Positions 44,753 through 54,207 of a stretch of DNA of 64,000 nt are shown here, one piece after another (positions within the stretch are counted from its first letter, which is position 1; each line of letters begins with the position of its first letter). The position numbers were made by a program, and so were the translations under genes. The DNA lies in the NCBI RefSeq assembly GCF_021545335.1, contig NZ_CP089312.1:2480001-2544000 (forward strand), written 5' to 3'. Source of the stretch: Streptomyces sp. GQFP (lineage in GTDB: Bacteria > Actinomycetota > Actinomycetes > Streptomycetales > Streptomycetaceae). Under the pieces are notes generated by a model, which searched no databases, had not been told where the DNA came from, and was given only the letters and a program-made list of their open reading frames with translations.

Positions 44753-45585
44753 CACTTCGGACAGAAGTAGCTGGACCGGTTCATCCAGGGACGGCGGAGC
44801 ATCGGCGTCGCACACCGCTTGCACGGCAGTCCCTCGCGTCCGTACGCGTCGAGCGAGCGGTCGAAGTACCCCGATTCGCCATTGACGTTGACATATAGAC
44901 TGTCGAAACTCGTGCCGCCCACGGCCAGCGCCGCGTTCATCACATCCCGTACATGGCCCAGGAGTTCGGCCGTACGCGGCCGGGTGAAGCCGGCGGTCGG
45001 ACGTTCGTAGTGGACGCGGGACCGCCAAAGGGCCTCGTCCGCGTAGATGTTGCCGACGCCGCTGATCAACGACTGGTCGAGCAGGGCCCGTTTGATGGTC
45101 GTACGCTTCCGGCGCAGCGCCTGATGGAAGGCCTCGTCGTCGAACAGCGGGTCGAGGGGGTCGCGCGCGATGTGGGCGATGACGTCGGGCAGCCCGTCGG
45201 GCGTGTTGTCGTGCAACGACAGCCCACCGAAGGTGCGTTGATCGACGAACCGGAGTTCGGTGCCGAGATCGTCGGCGAACCGCACCCGAATCCGCAGATG
45301 CTTCTCATCGACGGCGTCCTGCGGCTGCACCAACAACTGCCCACTCATCCCAAGATGCGCCAACACCGACTGCCCGGTGTCCTCCAACGGCAGCCACAGA
45401 TACTTCCCACGCCGACTGGGCGTACCGACGCGATGCCCTTTGAGGCGGTAAGTGAAGTCATCACCACCGGCAATGTGCCGCCGCACAGCCCGAGGATGCA
45501 GAACCTCGGCATCAGCAATGATCCGCTGAGCAACCCACCGAGCAAGCCCCCGCCGCACAACCTCAACTTCAGGCAACTCGGGCAT
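44725..45585 (-). CDS. mutM: Formamidopyrimidine-DNA glycosylase
   Basis: MutM removes 8-oxoguanine and other oxidised purines. The 286-residue protein starts [14 protein letters not shown], so the catalytic Pro and Glu are intact after Met removal. It has the helix-two-turn-helix [16 protein letters not shown] and a C-terminal zinc finger (CKRC, then FCPKC). It follows rnc, its usual Streptomyces neighbour, with a repeat element in the gap. Confidence 0.96.
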   Translation of the reverse strand: MPELPEVEVVRRGLARWVAQRIIADAEVLHPRAVRRHIAGGDDFTYRLKGHRVGTPSRRGKYLWLPLEDTGQSVLAHLGMSGQLLVQPQDAVDEKHLRIRVRFADDLGTELRFVDQRTFGGLSLHDNTPDGLPDVIAHIARDPLDPLFDDEAFHQALRRKRTTIKRALLDQSLISGVGNIYADEALWRSRVHYERPTAGFTRPRTAELLGHVRDVMNAALAVGGTSFDSLYVNVNGESGYFDRSLDAYGREGLPCKRCATPMLRRPWMNRSSYFCPKCQRVPRAVS

Positions 45586-45602
45586 AGAAACCCCCTGCTT
45601 TT

Positions 45603-45645
45603 AGGGGCGCGGGGAACTGCGCGACAAGCCACGACGGGCCCGCAG
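45603..45645 (-). repeat. Streptomyces intergenic hairpin repeat, copy A
   Basis: On the minus strand this reads CTGCGGGCCCGTCGTGGC then TTGTCGCGCAGTTCCCCGCG. It shares the GTCGCGCAGTTCCCCGCG core with 49890-49942 and 62413-62453. It sits between rnc and mutM. Confidence 0.75.
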
Positions 45646-45714
45646 CCGAAGAACAAACCGAAGAACACCAGTGCAAGTCCCGCCAGGGACAAGCACTGGT
45701 GCACGCGAGCAACC

Positions 45715-46542
45715 TCAGGCAGAGGTTGAGGAAGACGCCTCCACGTCCTCCTCAACAGGCACCGCGGCCTCAGCAACGGCAGCCTCGGCAGCCGCTTTGG
45801 CACGTTCATCCGCGTCAGCACGGATGGAACGCCAAGCCGACTCCGCAGCCTGCTGCTCCGCCTCCTTCTTGCTGCGGCCGGTGCCGGTGCCGTACGAGAC
45901 GCCTCCGACGCGGGCGGCAGCAGTGAAGGTCTTCTCGTGGTCCGGACCGGTTTCCGTGACCAGGTACTCGGGAACACCGAGCCCTTCGGTCGCGGTGAGT
46001 TCCTGGAGACTGGTCTTCCAGTCCAGGCCAGCACCGAGATTCGAGGACTTCTCGATCAGCGGGTCGAAGAGACGGTGGACGAGTTCGCCCGCCGCGTCGA
46101 GACCCTGGTCGAGATAGACAGCGCCGATCACCGCTTCGAGGGTGTCGGCGAGGATGGACGCCTTGTCCCGCCCGCCCGTGCCCTCTTCACCGCGGCCGAG
46201 CCGGATGAAGGAGCCGAGTTCGAGCCCACGGCCCACCTCCGCGAGCGCACGAGAATTGACCACCGCGGCCCGCAGCTTGGCCAACTGGCCTTCTGGGAGG
46301 TCGGGGTGGGTGCGGTACAGCGTGTCCGTGACCACCAGGCCGAGCACGGAGTCCCCGAGGAACTCCAGCCGCTCGTTGGTGGGCAGACCGCCGTTCTCGT
46401 ACGCGTACGAACGGTGGGTCAGTGCACGCACCAGAAGGGCGGACTCCAGCTGGTAGCCGAGCCGCCCTTCCAGAAGCGTGTGGGACGAGGCCGTGTCCGC
46501 CGTTTTTTTCTTGGCGGTCGAGTCCGCCTGGGCGTCAGACAT
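45715..46542 (-). CDS. rnc: Ribonuclease III
   Basis: RNase III cuts double-stranded RNA in rRNA and mRNA maturation; in S. coelicolor it is AbsB, a global antibiotic regulator. The 275-residue protein has the signature [15 protein letters not shown] (about residues 56-70), the acidic [13 protein letters not shown] and a dsRNA-binding domain ([15 protein letters not shown], then [16 protein letters not shown]). An Ala/Glu-rich tail ends in SSSTSA. The ATG at 46542 gives MSDAQADST. Confidence 0.96.
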   Translation of the reverse strand: MSDAQADSTAKKKTADTASSHTLLEGRLGYQLESALLVRALTHRSYAYENGGLPTNERLEFLGDSVLGLVVTDTLYRTHPDLPEGQLAKLRAAVVNSRALAEVGRGLELGSFIRLGRGEEGTGGRDKASILADTLEAVIGAVYLDQGLDAAGELVHRLFDPLIEKSSNLGAGLDWKTSLQELTATEGLGVPEYLVTETGPDHEKTFTAAARVGGVSYGTGTGRSKKEAEQQAAESAWRSIRADADERAKAAAEAAVAEAAVPVEEDVEASSSTSA

Positions 46543-46561
46543 GAAGCCTCTCACCAGCCGC

Positions 46562-46735
46562 TCAGACCTCGAGGACCTGGCGCTTGTTGTAAGTGCCGCA
46601 AGACGGGCACGCGATGTGCTGCAGCTTGGGCTCCTGGCAGCGCTCGCACGCAATCAGGTTGGGGACCGCAGCCTTCCACTGCGACCGGCGGTGGCGCGTG
46701 TTGCTGCGCGACATCTTCCGCTTCGGAACAGCCAC
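46562..46735 (-). CDS. rpmF: 50S ribosomal protein L32 (zinc form)
   Basis: The 57-residue protein begins [20 protein letters not shown] after a GTG start at 46735. It carries four cysteines in two CxxC pairs (CERC and CPSC), so this is the zinc-binding form. It follows the DUF177 gene by two bases and precedes rnc by 19. Confidence 0.96.
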   Translation of the reverse strand: MAVPKRKMSRSNTRHRRSQWKAAVPNLIACERCQEPKLQHIACPSCGTYNKRQVLEV

Positions 46736-46737
46736 GG

Positions 46738-47388
46738 CTACTTCTCCTGCTTCTCGTCGACGCCCGCTTCCGCGTCGGCGCCGCTGATCTCGTCCTTCTC
46801 GCCGGGTTCGAGTGAACCTGCGAGTCCCTGCAGTGCCGCCCAACGGATGTCGACGGCATCGTGGTGGTGGTCCGGGTCGTCCGCCAGCCGGGCTCCGCAC
46901 TGGGAGCACAGGCCGGGGCAGTCGTCCTGGCACACCGGCTGCATCGGCAGTGCGAGCACCACCGCATCACGCAGCACGGGTTCGAGGTCGAACAAGCCGT
47001 CCTCGATGAAGAGCGTGTCCTCGTCTTCCTCGGCGTCGTCGGCCGGCTCCGCTTTCACACGGCCCCGGTCGTCGGCGTCAGGGTACGAGAACATCTCCTG
47101 GAAATCCGCTTCGAGCTGCTGCTCCAGCGGCTCCAGACACCTTACGCACTCCCCCTTGGCGCGTGCACGGGCGGTGCCTGTGACAAGCACACCTTCCATG
47201 ACCGACTCCAGGCGGAGTTCGAGCTCCACCGGCGCGCCTTCCGGCACTCCGATGACTCCCGCGAGACCGAAGTCCTTGGGAGCGTCGATCTCACGGGTCA
47301 GGCGCTGCAGCGCGCCAGGACGCCGCCCCAGCTCGTGTGTGTCGAACACAAGAGGGTTGCGGTGGTCGAGGCGGGCGTTCAGAGCCAT
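46738..47388 (-). CDS. DUF177 family protein (YceD)
   Basis: The 216-residue protein has the DUF177 pattern: [20 protein letters not shown] (about residues 79-98), an acidic middle, then [16 protein letters not shown]. It is nearly always encoded before rpmF, as here, and is thought to help ribosome or rRNA maturation. The exact function is unproven. The ATG at 47388 is the family start. Confidence 0.92.
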   Translation of the reverse strand: MALNARLDHRNPLVFDTHELGRRPGALQRLTREIDAPKDFGLAGVIGVPEGAPVELELRLESVMEGVLVTGTARARAKGECVRCLEPLEQQLEADFQEMFSYPDADDRGRVKAEPADDAEEDEDTLFIEDGLFDLEPVLRDAVVLALPMQPVCQDDCPGLCSQCGARLADDPDHHHDAVDIRWAALQGLAGSLEPGEKDEISGADAEAGVDEKQEK

Positions 47389-47517
47389 TCCTGCTTTCGA
47401 TCTTCGATGCTCGGCCGCCCGTCTTCCGGGCAGCGGTGATCGCAGAGGTACACGCGACCGAAGAGCCAGGATACTGGACCTTCCGCCCACGGCCCAATCC
47501 GGTCCCCGTGCGGGCAC

Positions 47518-48594
47518 TTACTGCCCGCCGCGACCCTGTTCGTAGGCGCGCAGCTGCTCGGCACTGATCATGGTCGTGTCGAAGAAGCTGGTCTCGTCGA
47601 GGGCGTGCGGCTGATGTGGCTGCTGCTGTTCCGGCTGGACGTGCCCCTGCTGGACGTGGGCGGGGTCGTAGGCGGCCTGCTGACCGTCGTACCCCTGGTA
47701 GGCGTACGGGTCGGCCGACTGGTAGCCGTACGGGTCGGCGGGCTGCTGGGCGTACGCCTGCTGGTAGCCGCCGTACGGGTCGGCGGGCTGCTGGTAGCCG
47801 TACTGGTCCTGCTGGCCGTACTGCTGCTGGGCCGGGATCTCCGCCGCCCGGGGCTGTACCCCCAGGGAATCCGGGGAGTCGGCGAGGTCGGCCAGGTAGT
47901 CGGCGTCGCTGGTGTGCTGCCTGGGGCTGCCGTCGTCGTCCTGGCCGAGGGCGCCGAGGTCGTCGGAGGCGATACGGCCGTGCAGGGTCTGCCGGCCGCG
48001 GCCGACGGCCTCCAGGGTCTTGGCGAGGACGGCCTCGAAGGCGCCGAGCTTCACGTCGACGTATTTGTCGGCGTTGAGGCGCAGGGTCTCGGGGTCGTGG
48101 CTGCGCTCGGGGGCATCCTCGTCCTCGTACCCCTGCTCGTCGAGGCCGGGTCCGGTGCCGAGGAGCTTCTCGCGGCCGCGGCCGACCGAGCCGAGGGTCT
48201 TGGTGAGGACGACCTCGAAGTTGGCGAGCTTGGAGTCGACGTAGTCGTCGGCCTCGGCGCGGACGTCCTCGGCCTCCTTGCGGGCCTCGGCGAGGATGCG
48301 GTCCGCCTCGTTCTGGGAGCGGCGGGCGACCTCCGTGTCGGAGATCAGCGAGCCGCGCTCCTCGTGGGCGGTCCGGATGATCCGGTCGGCCTCCTGACGG
48401 GCCTGCTCGACCATGTGTTCCCGGTCGCCGATCAGCTCCTGTGCCTGTGCGAGGGAGCCGGGCAGGGCCGCGCGCACCTCTTCCAGCATCGCGAGAAGGT
48501 CGGCGCGGTTGACCACGCACGAGGCCGACATGGGCATCGACCGGGCACTGGAGACCGAGGAGACGATCTCGTCGAGCTTCTTCTGCACGTCCAC
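47518..48594 (-). CDS. DivIVA/SepIVA-like coiled-coil protein
   Basis: The 358-residue protein is coiled coil in its first ~120 residues (LLAMLEEVRAALPGSLAQAQ, then ARKEAEDVRAEADDYVDSKL). The middle has two related blocks (YVDSKLANFEVVLTKTLGSV and YVDVKLGAFEAVLAKTLEAV), and the tail is Gln/Tyr/Pro-rich (repeats of QQPADPYG). Its place between coaD and DUF177/rpmF/rnc equals that of mycobacterial SepIVA, a division and cell-wall factor. The start is GTG 48594. Confidence 0.85.
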   Translation of the reverse strand: MDVQKKLDEIVSSVSSARSMPMSASCVVNRADLLAMLEEVRAALPGSLAQAQELIGDREHMVEQARQEADRIIRTAHEERGSLISDTEVARRSQNEADRILAEARKEAEDVRAEADDYVDSKLANFEVVLTKTLGSVGRGREKLLGTGPGLDEQGYEDEDAPERSHDPETLRLNADKYVDVKLGAFEAVLAKTLEAVGRGRQTLHGRIASDDLGALGQDDDGSPRQHTSDADYLADLADSPDSLGVQPRAAEIPAQQQYGQQDQYGYQQPADPYGGYQQAYAQQPADPYGYQSADPYAYQGYDGQQAAYDPAHVQQGHVQPEQQQPHQPHALDETSFFDTTMISAEQLRAYEQGRGGQ

Positions 48595-48708
48595 CGTGTG
48601 CTCGCCACTCTCTACAGCTGTGATGAAGACGGACGGGTCGACTGTACGACTCCTGTCGCCCCGCCCGACACCGAGTGACGGTTTGTCAGTTCTTCGTCAG
48701 CTCGCCGG

Positions 48709-49218
48709 TCAGTCCTTCTTGAGGCGGCCGTCGAGGGCTTCCAGGACGAGCGGCGGCACGAGGTGGGAGACGTCCCCGCCCCAGGCGGCCACCTCCTTGA
48801 CCAGCGAGGAGGACAGGAAGCTGTAGGTGGGGTTGGTCGGCACGAAGAGCGTCTCGACGCCGGACAGACCGTTGTTCATCTGGGCCATCTGGAGTTCGTA
48901 GTCGAAGTCGCTGACGGCTCGCAGGCCCTTGACGATGGCCGGGATGTCGCGCTGCTTGCAGAAGTCGACGAGGAGGCCGTGGAAGGACTCGACCCGGACG
49001 TTTCCGAACTCGGCGGTGACCTGGCGGATCAGATCGATCCGCTCGTCGATCTCGAACAGGCCCTTCTTGGACTTGTTGATCATGACCGCGACATAGACCT
49101 CGTCGTACAGACGGGAGGCGCGGGAAATGATGTCGAGGTGTCCGTTGGTGATCGGGTCGAACGACCCGGGACAGACGGCGCGGCGCACTAGTGATCCCTC
49201 GCTCTCCGGTCCGGTCAT
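48709..49218 (-). CDS. coaD: Phosphopantetheine adenylyltransferase
   Basis: CoaD carries out the fourth step of coenzyme A synthesis. The 169-residue protein has the nucleotide-binding PGSFDPITNGHLDIISRA (TxGH motif) and FLSSSLVKEVAAWGGD near the C-terminus. The ATG at 49218 overlaps the rsmD stop by four bases (ATGA), so the two are probably coupled, a common pairing. Confidence 0.96.
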   Translation of the reverse strand: MTGPESEGSLVRRAVCPGSFDPITNGHLDIISRASRLYDEVYVAVMINKSKKGLFEIDERIDLIRQVTAEFGNVRVESFHGLLVDFCKQRDIPAIVKGLRAVSDFDYELQMAQMNNGLSGVETLFVPTNPTYSFLSSSLVKEVAAWGGDVSHLVPPLVLEALDGRLKKD

Positions 49219-49799
49219 CGTGCGTCTTCGCACGTAGAGGCGGCGCGACCGTACCAAAACGTTCCCTCGCCGTAGCGACGGGCCCGGAGCGCTTCGAAGC
49301 CGTCCGGCCACGCGAATTCGCCGCCTCTGGTGCTGCGCTCCACGGTGACGAGGGCTTCGGCCGTGAGCCAGCCCCCCGCCCGGAGTGTGAGCAGGATCTC
49401 GCGAAGATCGTCGTCCGGAACGGCGTAGGGCGGGTCGATGAAGACGATGTCGTACGGCTGTGTGGACGCCGTCTGAACAACCTGTTCCGCCTTGCCCGCC
49501 CTGACCTCGGCGCCGGGCAGCCCGAGCGACTTGACGTTCTCGCGGACGATGCGGGCGGCGCGGGGGTCGGCCTCCACGAGGAGGGTGTGGCCTGCGCCGC
49601 GGCTGAGCGCCTCCAGGCCTACGGCGCCGGAGCCGGCGTACAGGTCGAGGACCCGTTCGCCGTCCAGGGGGCCACCCAGGAGTGCCTGCCAGGTGGAGAA
49701 GAGGCCTTCTCGGGCGCGGTCGGAGGTGGGGCGTGTGCCGGTGCCCGGCGGGACGGCTAGGCGTCGTCCGCCGGCTGTGCCGGCGATCACGCGGGTCAT
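49215..49799 (-). CDS. rsmD: 16S rRNA (guanine966-N2)-methyltransferase RsmD
   Basis: The 194-residue methyltransferase has motif I (VLDLYAGSGAVGLEALSRGA) and the catalytic DPPY in IVFIDPPYAVPDD. It starts TRVIAGTAGGRRLAVPPG from the ATG at 49799, the family N-terminus. An in-frame reading to 50450 runs through the repeat element and recG and is rejected. Confidence 0.94.
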   Translation of the reverse strand: MTRVIAGTAGGRRLAVPPGTGTRPTSDRAREGLFSTWQALLGGPLDGERVLDLYAGSGAVGLEALSRGAGHTLLVEADPRAARIVRENVKSLGLPGAEVRAGKAEQVVQTASTQPYDIVFIDPPYAVPDDDLREILLTLRAGGWLTAEALVTVERSTRGGEFAWPDGFEALRARRYGEGTFWYGRAASTCEDAR

Positions 49800-49889
49800 C
49801 TGGGGGTCCTTGTTCGAGGGATGGATGAGGGATGGGGCCGGGTTCAGTTTCGCAGGAGGGGGTGGGGGGGTGCGCTGTGGTGTTGGCGA

Positions 49890-49942
49890 CTGCGGGCCGG
49901 TGGGGGCTGGTCGCGCAGTTCCCCGCGCTCCTTTGGGGCGCG
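49890..49942 (+). repeat. Streptomyces intergenic hairpin repeat, copy B
   Basis: It reads CTGCGGGCCGGTGGGGGC then TGGTCGCGCAGTTCCCCGCG on the plus strand and ends CTCCTTTGGGGCGC. It shares the core with copies A and C. It lies between recG and rsmD. Confidence 0.75.
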
Positions 49943-49968
49943 CTGCCCCTGGGCGGAGAGAAAATGGC

Positions 49969-52191
49969 TCACCCCTTGTCCAGGTACTGCTCCCTCTCCT
50001 CGTCCAGTAGGGCGTCGAGCGCTGTACGTAGGCCCGGGAGGTTCTCCAGTTCCGGGTCGGCGACGACGACTGCTGCCGCCTCCTCTCTCGCCTCCGCGAT
50101 GATTTCCTCGTCGTCGATGACCGTGAGCATGCGGAGGGATGTGCGGGCGCCCGACTGGGCCTGGCCCAGGACGTCGCCCTCTCTGCGTTGTTCGAGGTCG
50201 ATGCGGGAGAGTTCGAAGCCGTCGAGGGTGGCCGCGACGGCGTTGAGGCGCTGGCGGGCCGCGCTCGCCTCGGGCATCTCGCTGACCAGGAGGCAGAGAC
50301 CGGCCGCCGAGCCACGGCCGACGCGGCCCCGGAGCTGGTGGAGCTGGGAGACGCCGAAGCGGTCGGCGTCCATGATGACCATCGCCGTCGCGTTGGGCAC
50401 GTTGACGCCGACCTCGATGACCGTCGTGGCCACCAGGACGTCCGTCTCACCGGCGGCGAAGCGGCGCATCACGGCGTCCTTGTCGTCGGGGTGCATCCGG
50501 CCGTGCAGGATCTCGACCTTGAGTCCTTGGAGGGGTCCCCGGGTGAGCTGGTCGGCCACCTGTACGACGGCTAGCGGCGGGCGCTTCTCCGCCTCGTCCT
50601 CCGCCGACTTCCTGGCCTTCTTGGGGTCGTCCTCCTCGTCGCCGATGCGCGGGCAGACCACGTACGCCTGGTGGCCGCCCTCGACCTCCTCGCGCACGCG
50701 CTCCCATGCGCGCGCCAGGAAATGGGGTTTGTCGGCGGCCGGGACGACATGACTGGCGATGGGCGAGCGGCCGGCCGGGAGCTGGTCCAGGACGGACGTC
50801 TCCAGGTCGCCGAAGACGGTCATGGCGACCGTCCGGGGAATGGGCGTGGCGGTCATCACCAGCAGATGCGGGGGCTGTTTGCCCTTGCCCCGGAGTGCGT
50901 CGCGCTGTTCGACGCCGAAGCGGTGCTGTTCGTCGACCACCACCAGGCCGAGGTCGTGGAACTGGACCTTGTCCTCGATCAGCGCGTGCGTACCGATCAC
51001 GAGCCCCGCCTCGCCGGTGACGAGGTCGAGGAGCGCCTGGCGGCGGGCCGCGGTGCCCATGGAGCCGGTCAGGAGGACCACCTTGGTGGCCTTGTCCGCG
51101 CCGCCGAGCATCCCGCCCTCGGCCAACTCCCCCATCATCTCGGTGATCGACCGGTGGTGCTGCTGGGCGAGCACCTCGGTGGGCGCGAGCATCGCGGCCT
51201 GACCGCCCGCGTCGACCACGGCGAGCATGGCGCGGAGGGCCACCATTGTCTTCCCCGAACCAACCTCCCCCTGGAGCAGCCGGTGCATCGGATGCTCCGC
51301 CGCCAGGTCGTCGAAGATCTCCTTGGAGACCTTCTGCTGGCCCTCCGTGAGGGTGAAGGGCAACTTCGCGTCGAAGGCCGTGAGGAGGCCGTCCGGGGTC
51401 GGTCTGCGGGGGACCGCCGGGAGTTGGGCGTCCGCGTGGCGGCGGCGGGCCAGGGCGATCTGGAGGACGAACGCCTCGTCCCACTTGAGGCGGGTGCGCG
51501 CGTCCTCGATGTCCGCCTTGGTGTGCGGGCGGTGGATCTTCAGGAGGGCCTCGGGGAGGGTGGCCAGGCCCCTGCCCTCCCGAAGGGAGGGGGGCAGCGG
51601 GTCGACGGCCTCCTGGGCGAGGTCCAACACCGTCTGCAGCGACTTGGCGATCTTCCAGGACTCCAGCTTCGCCGTGGCGGGGTACAGCGGGATCAGCGCG
51701 CCCGCCCAGGAGCCGACCGTCTCCGCCGCCTCGTCGGTGTCGCCGCGCAGCAACTCGTACGCCGGATGGGCGAGTTGGAGACGGCGGTTGAAGACCGAGA
51801 CCTTGCCGGCGAACAGGGCTCGGGTGCCGGGGAGGAGTTCCTTGTGGGGTTTGTGGACTCCGGCGCCGAAGAAGACCAGTTGGAGCCGGCCGCTGCCGTC
51901 CGTGATGGTGACTTCCAGTCGCTGGCCCTTGCCGCCCCGGGCCTTCGAGGAGGCGAAGGTGTGCAGGCGTGCGTCGGCCACCTGGGCGACCACCGTCACG
52001 TGTTCGTCCATGGGGAGGTCGGCCAGGTGGGTGAGCTGGCCCCGCTCCTCGTACCTGCGCGGATAGTGGTGCAGGAGGTCGCCGACGGTGTGCAGGCCGA
52101 GGTGCTCGGCCATCACCTTCGCGGTGGCGGGGCCGAGCACTGATTTCAGTGGTTGCTTCAGTGGTTCTTCCAGTGCGGGCACGAGATCCAT
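49969..52191 (-). CDS. recG: ATP-dependent DNA helicase RecG
   Basis: RecG regresses stalled forks and branch-migrates junctions. The 740-residue protein has the N-terminal wedge/OB domain (YPRRYEERGQLTHLADLP near residue 49), helicase motif I GEVGSGKTMVALRA, motif II VVDEQHRFG (DEQH), motif III MTATPIPRTVAMT and motif VI HQLRGRVGRG. The ATG at 52191 (MDLVPALEEPL) is chosen; an upstream in-frame ATG adds seven residues. Confidence 0.96.
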   Translation of the reverse strand: MDLVPALEEPLKQPLKSVLGPATAKVMAEHLGLHTVGDLLHHYPRRYEERGQLTHLADLPMDEHVTVVAQVADARLHTFASSKARGGKGQRLEVTITDGSGRLQLVFFGAGVHKPHKELLPGTRALFAGKVSVFNRRLQLAHPAYELLRGDTDEAAETVGSWAGALIPLYPATAKLESWKIAKSLQTVLDLAQEAVDPLPPSLREGRGLATLPEALLKIHRPHTKADIEDARTRLKWDEAFVLQIALARRRHADAQLPAVPRRPTPDGLLTAFDAKLPFTLTEGQQKVSKEIFDDLAAEHPMHRLLQGEVGSGKTMVALRAMLAVVDAGGQAAMLAPTEVLAQQHHRSITEMMGELAEGGMLGGADKATKVVLLTGSMGTAARRQALLDLVTGEAGLVIGTHALIEDKVQFHDLGLVVVDEQHRFGVEQRDALRGKGKQPPHLLVMTATPIPRTVAMTVFGDLETSVLDQLPAGRSPIASHVVPAADKPHFLARAWERVREEVEGGHQAYVVCPRIGDEEDDPKKARKSAEDEAEKRPPLAVVQVADQLTRGPLQGLKVEILHGRMHPDDKDAVMRRFAAGETDVLVATTVIEVGVNVPNATAMVIMDADRFGVSQLHQLRGRVGRGSAAGLCLLVSEMPEASAARQRLNAVAATLDGFELSRIDLEQRREGDVLGQAQSGARTSLRMLTVIDDEEIIAEAREEAAAVVVADPELENLPGLRTALDALLDEEREQYLDKG

Positions 52192-52237
52192 TGCACACCA
52201 CACCACTGACATTCCCGTATACGTATAGCGAATCCGC

Positions 52238-52267
52238 TGGTCAGACGGCTCGTTCGGGGCCTAGGAT
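52238..52267 (+). promoter_or_regulatory. Candidate promoter for the HSP90-like operon
   Basis: TGGTCA (52238-52243) and TAGGAT (52262-52267) are 18 bases apart, with a good -10. The leader to the ATG at 52363 is about 90 bases. A 10-bp palindrome TATACGTATA (52218-52227) lies 10 bases upstream, in the space shared with divergent recG. Confidence 0.45.
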
Positions 52268-52362
52268 GGCGCGCCCGGCCATCCCCCGCGGTCACCGCCT
52301 CACCGGGACCGCCCGACCCCGCGCCGTCGCCAGAACCTGGTCCCCCCTCCGGCGCTGCGACG

Positions 52363-54207
52363 ATGGACTCCCAGACCTCACAGTCATCCCAGTCACCGCA
52401 TACGTTCCAGGTCGACCTGCGCGGCCTCGTGGACCTGCTCTCCCATCACCTCTACTCCAGCCCCAAGGTCTATCTGCGCGAGCTGCTGCAGAACGCCGTG
52501 GACGCGATCACCGCCCGGCGCGCGGAGCAGCCCGACGCCCCGGCGCGGGTGCGGCTGTACGCCGAGGGCGGCACCCTGCGGGTCGAGGACTCCGGGGTCG
52601 GTCTCACCGAGGCGGACGTGCACAACCTGCTGGCGACCATCGGCCGCAGTTCCAAGCGGGCGGACCCCGGCGACATCCAGGAGGCGCGTTCGGAGTTCCT
52701 CGGCCAGTTCGGGATCGGGCTGCTGGCCTGTTTCGTCGTGGCCGAGCGGATCAGGGTCGTCAGCCGCAGCGCCCGTACGCCGGACGCGCCGCCCGTGGAG
52801 TGGACGGCCGCGGACGACGGTTCGTACACCGTGCGTACGCTCCCCGACGACGCCCGGCCCGAACCGGGCACCACCGTGCACCTGGTGGCGCGGCCCGGGG
52901 CGGGTGAGTGGCTCACCGAGGAGCGGGTGCTGGCGCTGGCGCGGGACTTCGGGTCGCTGCTGCCGTACGACGTGCGGGTGGGCGACGAGGCCGTCACCGA
53001 TCTGCCCGCGCCCTGGAACCGTCCGTACCCGTCGCCCGCCACCCGGAGGGTGGCTCTTCAGCGGCACTGTCACGACCTGTTCGGGTTCTCGCCGCTGGAC
53101 TCGATCGACCTGGACGTGCCGCTCGCGGGGATCCGCGGGGTGGCGTACGTCCTGCCGTCCTCGGTGAGTCCGGCGCAGCGCGCGAGTCACCGTGTGCATC
53201 TGAAGGGCATGCTGCTCACCGAGCGGGCCGAACAGCTGCTGCCCGACTGGGCGTTCTTCGTGCGGTGCGTGCTGGACACGGACAGTCTGCGGCCGACGGC
53301 TTCGCGCGAGTCGCTGTACGAGGACGAGACGCTGGCCGCCGTACGCGAGGCGCTGGGGGAAAGGATTCGCTCCTGGTTGACCGGGCTCGCCGCCGGTGAT
53401 CCGGAGCGGCTGGCCGCGTTCCTGTCGGTGCACCACCTGGGCGTCAAGTCCCTGGCCAGGCACGACAAGGAGATGCTGCGCACGATGCTGCCGTGGCTCC
53501 CCTTCGAGACGACCGACGGGCAGCTGTCCCTGGAGGAGTTCGCGCAGCGGCATCCGGTGGTGCACTTCACCCGGAGCGTCGAGGAGTACCGGCAGGTCGC
53601 GCCGATCGCGTCCGCACAGGGCGTCGGTGTCGTCAACGGCGGCTACACGTACGACAGTGAGCTGATCGAGGCGCTGCCGTCGGTGCGCCCGGGGACCGTG
53701 GTCGCCGAGCTGGACGCCGACACCGTGACCGCCCACCTGGACGCCGTCGACCCGGCCGAGGAGCTGGCCCTGGCGGCGTTCATGGGGGCCGCGCGGGCCA
53801 GACTCGACCCCCTGGGGTGCGATGTCGTCCTGCGCGCCTTCCACCCGCTGTCGGTGCCCGCGCTGCACCTGGACGACCGGGCGGCCCGGCACGAGCAGGC
53901 CCGCGCGGAGGCCGAGGAGCAGGCCGACGACCTGTGGGCCGGCATCCTCGGCTCGCTGCGGGGCAGCGCCCCGCGCGCGCGGCTGGTGCTCAACCATCTC
54001 AACCCGCTGATCCGGAGGATCAGTTCCCTTGACGACCCGGAACTGATCGGCACCGCCACGGAGTCCCTGTACGGGCAGGCGCTGCTCATGGCGCAGCGCC
54101 CGCTGCGGCCCGCGGACTCCGCGCTGCTGAACCGTGCGTTCATCGGCCTCCTGGAGTGGGCCACCCACAGCGATCCCACGGAGCCCACGGAGGACGGCCG
54201 GCGATGA
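52363..54207 (+). CDS. HSP90-like (HtpG-type) GHKL ATPase
   Basis: The 614-residue protein has the HSP90 N-terminal ATPase motifs: YLRELLQNAVDAI with the Mg-binding Asn near residue 44, VEDSGVGLTEADV, and FLGQFGIGLLACFVV near residue 113. A middle domain includes RASHRVHLKGMLLTERAEQLLPDW, LRPTASRESLYED is HSP90-like, and the C-terminal region is diverged. Its 3' end overlaps a TPR gene by four bases. Substrates are unknown. Confidence 0.88.
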   Translation: MDSQTSQSSQSPHTFQVDLRGLVDLLSHHLYSSPKVYLRELLQNAVDAITARRAEQPDAPARVRLYAEGGTLRVEDSGVGLTEADVHNLLATIGRSSKRADPGDIQEARSEFLGQFGIGLLACFVVAERIRVVSRSARTPDAPPVEWTAADDGSYTVRTLPDDARPEPGTTVHLVARPGAGEWLTEERVLALARDFGSLLPYDVRVGDEAVTDLPAPWNRPYPSPATRRVALQRHCHDLFGFSPLDSIDLDVPLAGIRGVAYVLPSSVSPAQRASHRVHLKGMLLTERAEQLLPDWAFFVRCVLDTDSLRPTASRESLYEDETLAAVREALGERIRSWLTGLAAGDPERLAAFLSVHHLGVKSLARHDKEMLRTMLPWLPFETTDGQLSLEEFAQRHPVVHFTRSVEEYRQVAPIASAQGVGVVNGGYTYDSELIEALPSVRPGTVVAELDADTVTAHLDAVDPAEELALAAFMGAARARLDPLGCDVVLRAFHPLSVPALHLDDRAARHEQARAEAEEQADDLWAGILGSLRGSAPRARLVLNHLNPLIRRISSLDDPELIGTATESLYGQALLMAQRPLRPADSALLNRAFIGLLEWATHSDPTEPTEDGRR

